A stretch of DNA of 64,000 bases from Achromobacter mucicolens (GTDB taxonomy: Bacteria; Pseudomonadota; Gammaproteobacteria; Burkholderiales; Burkholderiaceae_B): the NCBI RefSeq assembly GCF_902859725.1, contig NZ_CADIJP010000001.1, positions 186,001 to 250,000 on the forward strand, written 5' to 3'. The notes below the pieces were generated by a model. That model had not been told where the DNA came from. It made no database searches and saw only the letters and a list, made by a program, of their open reading frames with translations. Positions 16,142-23,205 of the stretch are shown here, one piece after another. Positions within the stretch are counted from its first letter, which is position 1, and each line of letters begins with the position of its first letter. The position numbers and the translations under genes were made by a program.

Positions 16142-16912
16142 TCAACGTCCCTTGAATTGCGGCTGGCGCTTTTCCAGGAATGCCATGCGGGCTTCGCGCG
16201 CGTCCTCCGTTTTGGCCAGCGCCATGGTGAAGTCCTGCTCGAAGCGGTAGGCGTCGCGCTGCGGCATGAGGTCGACCATGTTCGCGGCGCGCTTGGCGTA
16301 CAGCACGGCCAGCGGCGCCTTGCCGGCAATTTCGTGCGCCAGCGCCAGAGCGGCGGGCAGAAGCTGGTCGGCGGGCAGCACGTCTTCCAGCACGTTGCGG
16401 CGAAGCAGGTCGTGCGCGGTCAGGCGCTGGCCGGTAAAGAACATGCGGCGCAATGTCGAACGCCCGAAAAGCGTGCGCAGCATGGACGCGCCGCCAGCCA
16501 GGCCCACGTTGATCTCGGGCATGCCGAAGGTGGCGTTCTCGGACGCATACATGATGTCGCAGGCGGCCATGAGGCCCAGCCCCGCGCCAAGCGCCGCGCC
16601 GTTGACAGCGGCGATGACTGGCTTGGCGCATTCCTTGATGGCGTTGCCGGTTTCGCGGGTGATGCGGTTGTGTTCAAGAAAGTCGCCGGCGATGTCGGCG
16701 TTGGGACGGTCCTTCAGGTCGGCGCCGGCGCAAAAGACCGTGCCGCTGCCGGTCAGCACCGCGCAGCGGATGTCATCGCGCTCGGAGATCTCGTCGAAGA
16801 TCGCCACGATGCGGCGGCGCATGGCGCGATTGAGCGCATTGACCGGCGCGTTGTTCAGCGTGACCAGCGCCACGCCTTCATTGACTTCGAACTTGACGGG
16901 GGTGTCGCTCAT
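16142..16912 (-). CDS. Enoyl-CoA hydratase/isomerase (crotonase) family protein
   Basis: A 256-residue crotonase-fold protein: oxyanion-hole FCAGADLKDRP, the NGAALGAGLGLMAACD helix and FGMPEINVGLAGGA. Classical hydratases use two glutamates. The second (FGMPEI) is present, but at the first, in the ALGxGxxL helix, the residue is glycine. It may therefore be an isomerase, a hydrolase or a one-glutamate hydratase. The ATG overlaps the stop of an upstream 21-codon ORF (ATGA). An alternative in-frame GTG 33 bases upstream would add 11 residues. It is the first sizeable gene of the leftward acyl-CoA operon. Confidence 0.9.
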   Translation of the reverse strand: MSDTPVKFEVNEGVALVTLNNAPVNALNRAMRRRIVAIFDEISERDDIRCAVLTGSGTVFCAGADLKDRPNADIAGDFLEHNRITRETGNAIKECAKPVIAAVNGAALGAGLGLMAACDIMYASENATFGMPEINVGLAGGASMLRTLFGRSTLRRMFFTGQRLTAHDLLRRNVLEDVLPADQLLPAALALAHEIAGKAPLAVLYAKRAANMVDLMPQRDAYRFEQDFTMALAKTEDAREARMAFLEKRQPQFKGR

Positions 16913-16974
16913 GCCCGCACCTCGCTCGATTGGAAACACATAGCGGGGCGCCGGGCGCCGTGGGCATGCTGCAT
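16909..16974 (-). CDS. 21-codon leader ORF overlapping the crotonase start
   Basis: ATG at 16974 follows a strong Shine-Dalgarno (GAGGAGA, six bases before the start). The ORF encodes 21 residues, beginning MQHAHG and ending SSEVRA. Its TGA overlaps the crotonase ATG as ATGA. The crotonase itself has a weaker Shine-Dalgarno, so this small ORF could bring ribosomes to the operon by coupling. It has no hydrophobic stretch and no run of one amino acid typical of attenuators. It could instead be a chance ORF if the crotonase starts further upstream. Confidence 0.45.
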   Translation of the reverse strand: MQHAHGARRPAMCFQSSEVRA

Positions 16975-17186
16975 CGTAAGTCTCCTCGGGGTCTGATGAC
17001 CGGTCTTGTCTGCTGTCCACGCCTGCCGGCACTGGACTTTTTTTGATTTTAGGAAGGGGCCTGGGCCCGATCTACGGCAAAAACGGTGGTTGTGTTCTGC
17101 AGGAATGGCGCATATTCCGGGCTCCCCGCAGCCGATACCATGGGGAAAAATCGTCGCCAGCGCGCGTGTTAAAGAGAGGGAGGCAG

Positions 17187-18071
17187 ATGCAGATCGAACG
17201 TATCGGAACGCTGCGTGCGGCATTGGGCGAATGCCCGGTGTGGGACGCGGCGGGCGGGCAGCTGTGGATGGCCGATTGCCGCAAGGGGCTGATCCTGTCC
17301 GTGACGCCGGATTCGGGCCGCCTGCAAAGCTGGCAGCTGCCCGCGCCGCTCGGGTCATTTGCCTTCAACGGCGAGGACGAGCTGGTCGTGGCGTTGAAGG
17401 AATCGTTTGCGCTTTTCCGGCCGGCGGACGGCAGCCTGCGAACGCTGGCCGATATCGGCGTCAGCCATCCCAACCTGCGGCTCAATGACGGCACGCCCCT
17501 GCCGGACGGCAGCTTTGTCGCGGGCACCATGCACATCTACCGCGAGGCCGGCGAGGCGCCGCTGGGTGGACTGTATCGCCTGGATACGCGCGGCACGCTT
17601 GCCCGGATCGCGCAGGGGATCGGCGTGGTCAACGGCCCGGCCCTGCATCCGGACGGCACGCACCTTCATGTGTGCGACAGCGCGGCGCGCTCCATCTACC
17701 GGTATCGCATGGATGCGCAGGCAGGCTTATCGGGCCGCGAGGTGTTTGCCGACACGGACGCGCTTGGATCGGCGCCGGACGGTTGCTGCTTTGACCGGGA
17801 AGGCGGGCTTTGGACGGCGCTGGTGCATGCGGGCGCCGTCGTCCGGTTCGACCGAGACGGAAAACTGGACCGGCGCATCGACGTGCCGGTCGCCCATCCG
17901 GCGTCGCTGTGCTTTGGCGGGGACGACCTGACCGACCTCTACGTCACGTCCATCAGCGACAGCGGACGCCTGTCGGCCAATGGCCCCCTGGACGGCGCGC
18001 TGCTGCGGATCCGCGGCGCGGGTTACGCAGGCGCGCCGCGCCCGCGCTGCGCGATCCGGCCCGGCGCCTGA
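17187..18071 (+). CDS. SMP-30/gluconolactonase-family hydrolase
   Basis: A 294-residue six-bladed beta-propeller of the SMP-30/regucalcin family. These enzymes hydrolyse sugar or other lactones with a divalent metal. Expected metal residues are visible: glutamate in LGECPVWD near the start, asparagine in GVVNGPALHPDG and aspartate in GSAPDGCCFDREGG. The usual NDG block is RLNDGTPLPDGSF. ATG at 17187 follows a purine-rich AGAGAGGGAGG ribosome site. It is divergent from the acyl-CoA operon and convergent with a LysR gene. The natural lactone is unknown. Confidence 0.9.
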   Translation: MQIERIGTLRAALGECPVWDAAGGQLWMADCRKGLILSVTPDSGRLQSWQLPAPLGSFAFNGEDELVVALKESFALFRPADGSLRTLADIGVSHPNLRLNDGTPLPDGSFVAGTMHIYREAGEAPLGGLYRLDTRGTLARIAQGIGVVNGPALHPDGTHLHVCDSAARSIYRYRMDAQAGLSGREVFADTDALGSAPDGCCFDREGGLWTALVHAGAVVRFDRDGKLDRRIDVPVAHPASLCFGGDDLTDLYVTSISDSGRLSANGPLDGALLRIRGAGYAGAPRPRCAIRPGA

Positions 18072-18092
18072 CGCTTACCGCCGGGTCAGGCG
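18065..18092. terminator. Possible bidirectional stem-loop between convergent genes
   Basis: An 8-bp inverted repeat (CGCCTGAC / GTCAGGCG) with a 12-base loop spans the stops of the lactonase and the convergent LysR gene. No T-tract follows on either side, so it is at best a weak terminator or RNA-end-stabilising hairpin. Confidence 0.3.
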
Positions 18093-19030
18093 TCGGCCGC
18101 CGGCTTGCCGTACGCAGCGAATCGCAGCTCGGCGCCCGACACGTGCGAGGCGACAAAATCCAGGAACAGCCGGATCTTCACGGGGATCATGGCCGTGTCC
18201 AGGATGGTGGCGTACATGCCTTCTTCGAAGGTGGTGTTGGTGACGCGGTAGTCCGGACACAGCCGCACCAGCGTGCCGCGCGCGATGTCGTGGTGCACGG
18301 TGTAGTCGTCCAGCAGCGCGATTCCTTCCCCCAGCCTGGCCAGTTCCAGCAACGCCACGCCATTGTTGGTGACGTGTCTTGGCTGGATCGGCACTTCATC
18401 GATGACCTCGCCCTGCTTGAAGCGCCAGAGGTACTGGTCGCCAGGAAGCAGGTACGCCAGGCACGCATGCTGGGCGATGTCGGCCGGCGTTTCGGGCGGC
18501 TTGCGATCGGCCAGATACGCGGGCGAAGCGACGAGATAGCGTTCGCTCTTGAACAGGATGCGCCGCTTCAGGCCGGCCTCGACGGGCGGCGAGATGCGGA
18601 AATCGATGTCGAAGTTGTTGCGCCTCAGATCCGTCTTGGCTTCCGACAGCACGAGTTCGATGTGGATCTCGGGGTAGGCCTCGCGAAAGGCCGCGACCAG
18701 CTGCGGCAGCACGCCCAGACCGAACATCATGCGCGAATGCACGCGCAGCACGCCTTTGGGCGCGGCGCGGATCTCGGTGATGTTGCGATGCGCCTCGTTG
18801 ATGTTCCAGAGGATGGGTTCGAGCTGGCGCGCGTATTCCTGGCCCGCTTCGGTCAGCACGACCTGCCGCGTGGATCGCAGCAGCAGCTTGACGTTGAGCT
18901 CGGTTTCGAAGTCGGTGATCATGCGCGACACCGAGGTGGCAGAGATGCCGAACTGGCGCGCGGTTTCCGAGAAGCTCTCGGACTTCGAGATCGACAGAAA
19001 GAGCTCCATGGCGCGCAGTCTGTCCATCAT
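18086..19030 (-). CDS. LysR-family transcriptional regulator
   Basis: A 314-residue LysR protein of the CrgA/DsdC-like group. The N-terminus (MDRLRAMELFLSISKSESF) leads into FGISATSVSRMITDFE, and the effector domain holds the usual FDIDFRI and LVASPAYLA blocks. Two consecutive ATG codons are possible starts (19030 and 19027). It is divergent from the luciferase-like monooxygenase and flavin reductase pair 106 bases away, its most likely target, and convergent with the lactonase. The effector is unknown. Confidence 0.92.
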   Translation of the reverse strand: MMDRLRAMELFLSISKSESFSETARQFGISATSVSRMITDFETELNVKLLLRSTRQVVLTEAGQEYARQLEPILWNINEAHRNITEIRAAPKGVLRVHSRMMFGLGVLPQLVAAFREAYPEIHIELVLSEAKTDLRRNNFDIDFRISPPVEAGLKRRILFKSERYLVASPAYLADRKPPETPADIAQHACLAYLLPGDQYLWRFKQGEVIDEVPIQPRHVTNNGVALLELARLGEGIALLDDYTVHHDIARGTLVRLCPDYRVTNTTFEEGMYATILDTAMIPVKIRLFLDFVASHVSGAELRFAAYGKPAADA

Positions 19031-19135
19031 TCCTCCACTTTATGCAGCACAGAACGCCGCTTTTCTTGTATTCCAGCCCATGACTACCGGCCTCTAGAAT
19101 TTCCTCAAGGATTCAAGCATCAATGAGGAGACACA

Positions 19136-20200
19136 ATGGAATTCGGCGTATTCATTCTGGCGCAGCAACGAGGTTACCACCAGTCCTCCGCGCAAGTCAT
19201 CAACAACTCCATCGAGCAGACGGTGGCGGCCGAGCAAGCCGGATTCAACACGGCGTGGTACGCCGAGCATCACTTCAACAACTACTCCCTGTCGCCGTCG
19301 CCGCTGATGACGGTGGCCCATGCCGCGGCCAAGACACGCCGGATCCGCCTGGGCACGGCAGTGTGCATTCTGCCGCTGTATCACCCCGCACGCTTTCTGG
19401 CAGAGGTTGGTTTCGTGGACACGGTGTCCAACGGACGGCTGGATCTGGGCGTCGGGTCGGGTTACCAGCAATTCGAGTTCGAGCGCTTCGGCGTCCAGAT
19501 CGAGGAGTCGGGCGCGATCTTCAATGAGTTCCTGGACGTCATTCCCAAGGGCCTGACGCAAAAGATCTTCGAGCATGACGGCAAGTTCCTGAAGATTCCG
19601 CCCAGCTCGATCGCGGTGCGCTGCGTGCAGGATCCGATGCCGCCGCTGTGGATCACGTCGGGCAACCCGGTGACGCTTGGCCGCGGCGTGCGTGAGAACC
19701 ACAACCTGTTCGTGACGGCGCTGCTCAAGGGCAACGACGCCATTGCGGAACTGCGCGGGCGGCTGGAGAAGGTGGCCGAGGACAACGGCAAGGACCTGGA
19801 CCGCGACGTGAAGTTCGGCTTTCTGCGCTGTGGCTATGCGTCGGACAACAAGGCCGAGATAGATGCCTATCTGGATTGCGCGCGCTTTCAGCGCCGCATT
19901 TCCGAAAGCCTGAAGTTTCGCCGCGCGCAGAGCGACGACGGCTACATGGTCAAGGAAGTGCCTTCGGAAACGGACCCGACGTTCGAGCAGTTGCGCAAGA
20001 ACCTGCCGGTGGGTTCGGTCAACGAGGTCATCGACAAGATGCTGGAAGAGATCAGCATCCTGCGTCCGAAGCACATTGCGCTGCAAACGCAGCTTGGCGA
20101 TTTCGACCAGAAGACGATGCTCAAGCAGATCGAACTCTGGGGCGACAAGATCATTCCCGCGATCCGCAAGGAAGTCGGCAGCACGACCGTCCTTGCCTGA
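19136..20200 (+). CDS. Luciferase-like flavin-dependent monooxygenase (LLM class)
   Basis: A 354-residue bacterial-luciferase-family enzyme. The N-terminus MEFGVFILAQQRGYH and the blocks NTAWYAEHHFNNYSLSPSP, RIRLGTAVCILPLYHPARF and GRLDLGVGSGYQ are diagnostic. Such enzymes use reduced FMN from a partner reductase to oxygenate a substrate. The next gene, 11 bases downstream, encodes a flavin reductase, which makes a two-component monooxygenase. Shine-Dalgarno GAGGAGA is present. A divergent LysR protein probably regulates both. The substrate cannot be deduced; sulfonates, alkanes and N-heterocycles are all oxidised by the family. Confidence 0.94.
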   Translation: MEFGVFILAQQRGYHQSSAQVINNSIEQTVAAEQAGFNTAWYAEHHFNNYSLSPSPLMTVAHAAAKTRRIRLGTAVCILPLYHPARFLAEVGFVDTVSNGRLDLGVGSGYQQFEFERFGVQIEESGAIFNEFLDVIPKGLTQKIFEHDGKFLKIPPSSIAVRCVQDPMPPLWITSGNPVTLGRGVRENHNLFVTALLKGNDAIAELRGRLEKVAEDNGKDLDRDVKFGFLRCGYASDNKAEIDAYLDCARFQRRISESLKFRRAQSDDGYMVKEVPSETDPTFEQLRKNLPVGSVNEVIDKMLEEISILRPKHIALQTQLGDFDQKTMLKQIELWGDKIIPAIRKEVGSTTVLA

Positions 20201-20211
20201 AGGAGGGCAGC

Positions 20212-21009
20212 ATGCGTATCTACCTGAGCAATGCCGGCGCCATTGCGCTGCGCGATGCGGCCGATTTCGGCCGTCTGGATGTCATGGCGGACCCGCAGCC
20301 CGCGGATCGGCTGGAACGCGCGATCGCGCGCATCGGCCGGCGCGAGGACGAGCGGCACGTGCGGCTGTCGCCGTCTGTGCTGCGCTTTTTGTCGCAGCAT
20401 GCGGGCGAACCGGCCTGGGAAGCCAGCTTCTTGAAGATGGTGGACTACGCGGCGCGGCACGGATGGGTCGATGAACGCGGCGACATCCGTGCGCACATGG
20501 TGGTCAACGAATGCGACGAGGTGGTGTCGGTGGATGACTTCAAGGCGGCGATGCGGTCGCTGCCGGCCGGCATCAGCGCCGTCAGCACGGGTGACGGCGA
20601 CGACATGGCGGGCATGATCGTTTCCAGCCTGACATCGATCTCGGCCGACCCGCCGATGGTCGGGTTCTTTGTGCAGCAGACCGCGTCGGCGCACGCGCCG
20701 CTGCTGCGCAACGGCCGTTTCGTCGCCAACATCCTGGGAGAAGGCCACGGCGAGGTGATCGAGGCCTTCATGAAGAATCCTCAGGGCAAGGCGCGGTTCG
20801 CTCAGGGCGGGTGGGTGATGAACGAACATGGCGCGCCCGTGCTGCCCGATGCGCTGGCCAGCATCGAGTGCGACATCGTCTGCACCGAGAAGCTCGGCAC
20901 GCACGATCTCATCGTGGGCAAGATTCGCAGGACGGCCTGCCGCGAGGCGCGGCCGGTGATCAACTTCAAGTCCGCCACGCACGGCATTGCGCCAGCGCAG
21001 CTGCAATGA
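20212..21009 (+). CDS. Flavin reductase with an N-terminal extension
   Basis: A 265-residue protein. The last ~150 residues are an HpaC/FMN reductase-like split-barrel domain (FKAAMRSLPAGISAVSTGDGD, MIVSSLTSISADPPMVGFFV, then LLRNGRFVANIL). The first ~110 residues are additional; classical partners are 160-190 residues. The extension contains WEASFLKMVDYAARHGWVDE and many charged residues and matches no family I know. RBS AAGGAGGG is very strong. It surely supplies reduced flavin to the monooxygenase directly upstream. The extension may dock the two proteins. A rho-independent terminator follows. Confidence 0.9.
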   Translation: MRIYLSNAGAIALRDAADFGRLDVMADPQPADRLERAIARIGRREDERHVRLSPSVLRFLSQHAGEPAWEASFLKMVDYAARHGWVDERGDIRAHMVVNECDEVVSVDDFKAAMRSLPAGISAVSTGDGDDMAGMIVSSLTSISADPPMVGFFVQQTASAHAPLLRNGRFVANILGEGHGEVIEAFMKNPQGKARFAQGGWVMNEHGAPVLPDALASIECDIVCTEKLGTHDLIVGKIRRTACREARPVINFKSATHGIAPAQLQ

Positions 21010-21036
21010 ACCGATGACCTCATTTGCCTGAACGAC

Positions 21037-21060
21037 AAGCCCGCCATTTGGCGGGCTTTT
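21037..21060 (+). terminator. Rho-independent terminator after the flavin reductase
   Basis: A 9-bp perfect stem (AAGCCCGCC / GGCGGGCTT) with a 4-base ATTT loop runs directly into a T-run 28 bases after the reductase stop. It is a textbook intrinsic terminator for the two-gene rightward unit. Confidence 0.85.
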
Positions 21061-21105
21061 GCATGGCGGACACGATGCGCCGGCGCGATGCCGGCGCCCG
21101 CGGGT

Positions 21106-22068
21106 TCAATCGAGGACGATGCCGTTTTCCTTGATGACCTTGCCCCAGTACTGGCGGTCGGCTTCCAGCTGGGCTTCCAGCGCCTGCGGGCCGCCGGCTT
21201 TCTCGGTCTGCCCGTTGGCCACGAGCAGCTTACGGAAACTCTCGGATTGGACGGTCTTGATGGCGGCGGCCGAATAGGCCTGCACGATCGCGTCCGGGGT
21301 GCCCTTGGGCGCATGCAGCGCGGTCCAGTAGCTGGCCTTGAGCTGGGGATAACCCAGTTCCGTCACGCAGGGCACTTCCGGCAGCGCCGGATCGCGCTGG
21401 TCGGTGGTCAGCGCCAGGATCTTCACCGCGCCGGCCTTCTGGTGGTCGGCCAGGGCGATGGGCGTCATGTAGGAAAGATCATTGCGCCCGGTGATGAGGT
21501 CGATCAGGCTGGTGGGCGTGCTTTTGTAAGGCACGGCGGTCAGCGGGATCCCCAGGGTCTTGGACATGATCAGCCCGTACAGGTCAGTGACGCTGCCCGG
21601 GCCCAGCGAGCCGTAGGTAAGCGCGCGGTTCTCGCGCTTTGCATAGGCGACCAGTTCCGCCAGGGAATTGACGCCCATCTTCGCGGGCACGGTGATCGTA
21701 AGCGGACCGTCGAACATCATGGCGACGGATTTGAAGCTGTCGAAGCTGTAGTTCAGGCTGGGGCGCAGCAGGATGTTCAGGGATAGGGGGCCGGAACCGC
21801 CCATGAGCAGCATGCTGCCGTCGGCGGGTGCGCGCGCAACCTGCGAGGCGCCGATGATGCCGTTGGCGCCGGGCTTGTTCTCGACGATGAAGTTGATGCC
21901 CAGTTCGGCGCCCATGCCTTCGGCCAGGAGGCGCGCGAAATTGTCGTTGGGGCCGCCCGCCGCATAAGGCACGATCAGGGTCACGGGCTTGGCCGCGGCC
22001 CGCAACGGACGGGCGAACATCATGAGGGTGCCGGCCGCGATGAAGCCGCGGCGCGTTAGCTTGCGCAT
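21106..22068 (-). CDS. Tripartite tricarboxylate (Bug/TctC-family) periplasmic receptor
   Basis: A 320-residue Bug receptor with a twin-arginine-like signal (LTRRGFIAAGTLMMFARPLRA), then KPVTLIVPYAAGGPNDNF. Family blocks FIVENKPGANGIIG, PADGSMLLMGG and TAVPYKSTPTSLIDLITGR are present. It stands alone, converging with the flavin reductase on its left, with a Crp/Fnr-type regulator upstream in the same direction. The 247 bases between those two genes hold an AT-rich palindrome at 22195. The ligand is unknown. Confidence 0.93.
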   Translation of the reverse strand: MRKLTRRGFIAAGTLMMFARPLRAAAKPVTLIVPYAAGGPNDNFARLLAEGMGAELGINFIVENKPGANGIIGASQVARAPADGSMLLMGGSGPLSLNILLRPSLNYSFDSFKSVAMMFDGPLTITVPAKMGVNSLAELVAYAKRENRALTYGSLGPGSVTDLYGLIMSKTLGIPLTAVPYKSTPTSLIDLITGRNDLSYMTPIALADHQKAGAVKILALTTDQRDPALPEVPCVTELGYPQLKASYWTALHAPKGTPDAIVQAYSAAAIKTVQSESFRKLLVANGQTEKAGGPQALEAQLEADRQYWGKVIKENGIVLD

Positions 22069-22194
22069 CTGTCTCTCTCCAGGTTCCCGCCGCCACGCGG
22101 GACCGTGCCTTGCGCGGGCCGGTTCTTCTGCTTTGACGCTGGCGGCTGGGTCGGCCGGAATCAGGGTCCGGCCTGGGGTTGTCTCATTGCCGAT

Positions 22195-22207
22195 GATAAT
22201 TTTTATC
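22195..22207. promoter_or_regulatory. AT-rich inverted repeat upstream of the Bug receptor
   Basis: GATAA-TTT-TTATC is an exact palindrome, flanked outward by CCGAT and ATCGG, giving nested symmetry over 22190-22209. It lies 127 bases upstream of the Bug start and about 108 bases after the Crp/Fnr gene stop. It could be a regulator site; half-sites resemble Fur GATAAT elements, but no iron gene is adjacent. Confidence 0.35.
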
Positions 22208-22314
22208 GGACCGGGCGATTACCCCATCGATCTGCAGAACTGTTCTGCGAAGCCAGCAATACTGCGGCTTGCGGCGGCATCGCCATCTTGTGGCGGCGGC
22301 GCGCGTGACCGGCA

Positions 22315-23067
22315 TTATGCCGGATCGCGGCTGATCTTTGCGCACCGGTACAGCGCTTCCTTGTCCAGCACCGTCAATCCGCCGTAATGCGTTTGCAGGA
22401 CCCCCTCACGCGCCAGCCGGGTCAGTGCGGCGTTGCAGCGTTGGCGCGAGACGCCGCACAGGCCGGCGATTTCTTCCTGCGAGATCCGCAGCCGGCCCTG
22501 CGTTCCCGAATGAACCTCGGCGTCCAGCTGCGCGGCGACGGCGCGCGCAACGGTGGTGTCGACGTCGAGCAGCACGTTGCCCGTGTAGCAGCCCATCAGC
22601 CAGTTGACCCGCTGCGCCAGGTGCGTCATCAGCGCCTTGGTGAATTCGATGTTGTTGTTCCAGAGGCGTTCGCAGGTGTCGCGCGGCAGGATCACGATGC
22701 GGCTGGGCCGCAGGGCAACGACTTCGTATTCGAAGCGCTCGCGGCGGATCATGGTGGCTTCGCCGAACCAGCTGCCCGTGCTGAAGCCGGCCAGCGACAG
22801 CGTGCGGCCGTCGGTGCCGGGCGACGACCACTTCACCAGCCCTTCGACCACGCCATACCAGCCGGGCGACCGCGACCCCGCGCGAAACAGGTATTCGCCG
22901 GCCGCGAGGGACACCGTGCGCAGTTCGGCGCGCACCACGTCGCGCTCGAGTTCCGGCAGGCCCTTGTACCAGGGCACCACGTCGAGCATCTTGTCGACCG
23001 CGCTGCGCACCGGCCGGCGGCTTGCGTTCGACACGTCGTTGCCCGCCAGGGCAGGCGGTTCACGCAT
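22315..23067 (-). CDS. Crp/Fnr-family transcriptional regulator
   Basis: A 250-residue regulator. A cyclic-nucleotide-binding-like beta-barrel (RTVSLAAGEYLFRAGSRSPGWYGVVEG, then GSWFGEATMI) is followed by a long dimer helix and a winged helix-turn-helix (RISQEEIAGLCGVSRQRCNAALTRL). There are no clustered N-terminal cysteines, so it is not a [4Fe-4S] FNR sensor. The family usually activates transcription. It is divergent from the substrate-binding protein, BKACE and SDR genes, and a Crp-like dyad lies between them, so it probably controls that operon and itself. Confidence 0.9.
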   Translation of the reverse strand: MREPPALAGNDVSNASRRPVRSAVDKMLDVVPWYKGLPELERDVVRAELRTVSLAAGEYLFRAGSRSPGWYGVVEGLVKWSSPGTDGRTLSLAGFSTGSWFGEATMIRRERFEYEVVALRPSRIVILPRDTCERLWNNNIEFTKALMTHLAQRVNWLMGCYTGNVLLDVDTTVARAVAAQLDAEVHSGTQGRLRISQEEIAGLCGVSRQRCNAALTRLAREGVLQTHYGGLTVLDKEALYRCAKISRDPA

Positions 23068-23120
23068 GTTCGTTCCCTGTCTGGAGGTGGGATGCGGCCC
23101 AGGTAAACCCTAGGATTCTT

Positions 23121-23136
23121 TGTCAACGTGATGACT
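23121..23136. promoter_or_regulatory. Crp/Fnr-type dyad in divergent promoter region
   Basis: TGTCA-ACGTGA-TGACT has the Crp-like layout of two five-base half-sites six bases apart; its inner four bases, GTCA and TGAC, are exact complements. It lies midway between the Crp/Fnr gene (start 23067) and the rightward operon (start 23206). Binding by the neighbouring regulator is inferred. Confidence 0.5.
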
Positions 23137-23205
23137 GTCCGCAAGGGCAGCCGGACCGCAGAATGTTTGACGCCTACGGGCCAAAAACCATAAGAGGAGA
23201 CCGGT

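Noticed and set aside
12793-16329. A 1178-codon open frame on the minus strand overlapping the acyl-CoA genes
   Set aside because: Its last ~400 residues are the large acyl-CoA dehydrogenase, which I kept from ATG 13998. The upstream part runs out of frame through the acyl-CoA synthetase and is Arg/Ala/Gly-rich, as expected of an off-frame reading of GC-rich coding DNA.
16913-17032. Extending the crotonase upstream by up to 40 residues
   Set aside because: The extra residues are low in hydrophobic content and unlike crotonase N-termini, and a better ribosome site belongs to a different frame. The short GTG extension remains possible and is noted with the gene.
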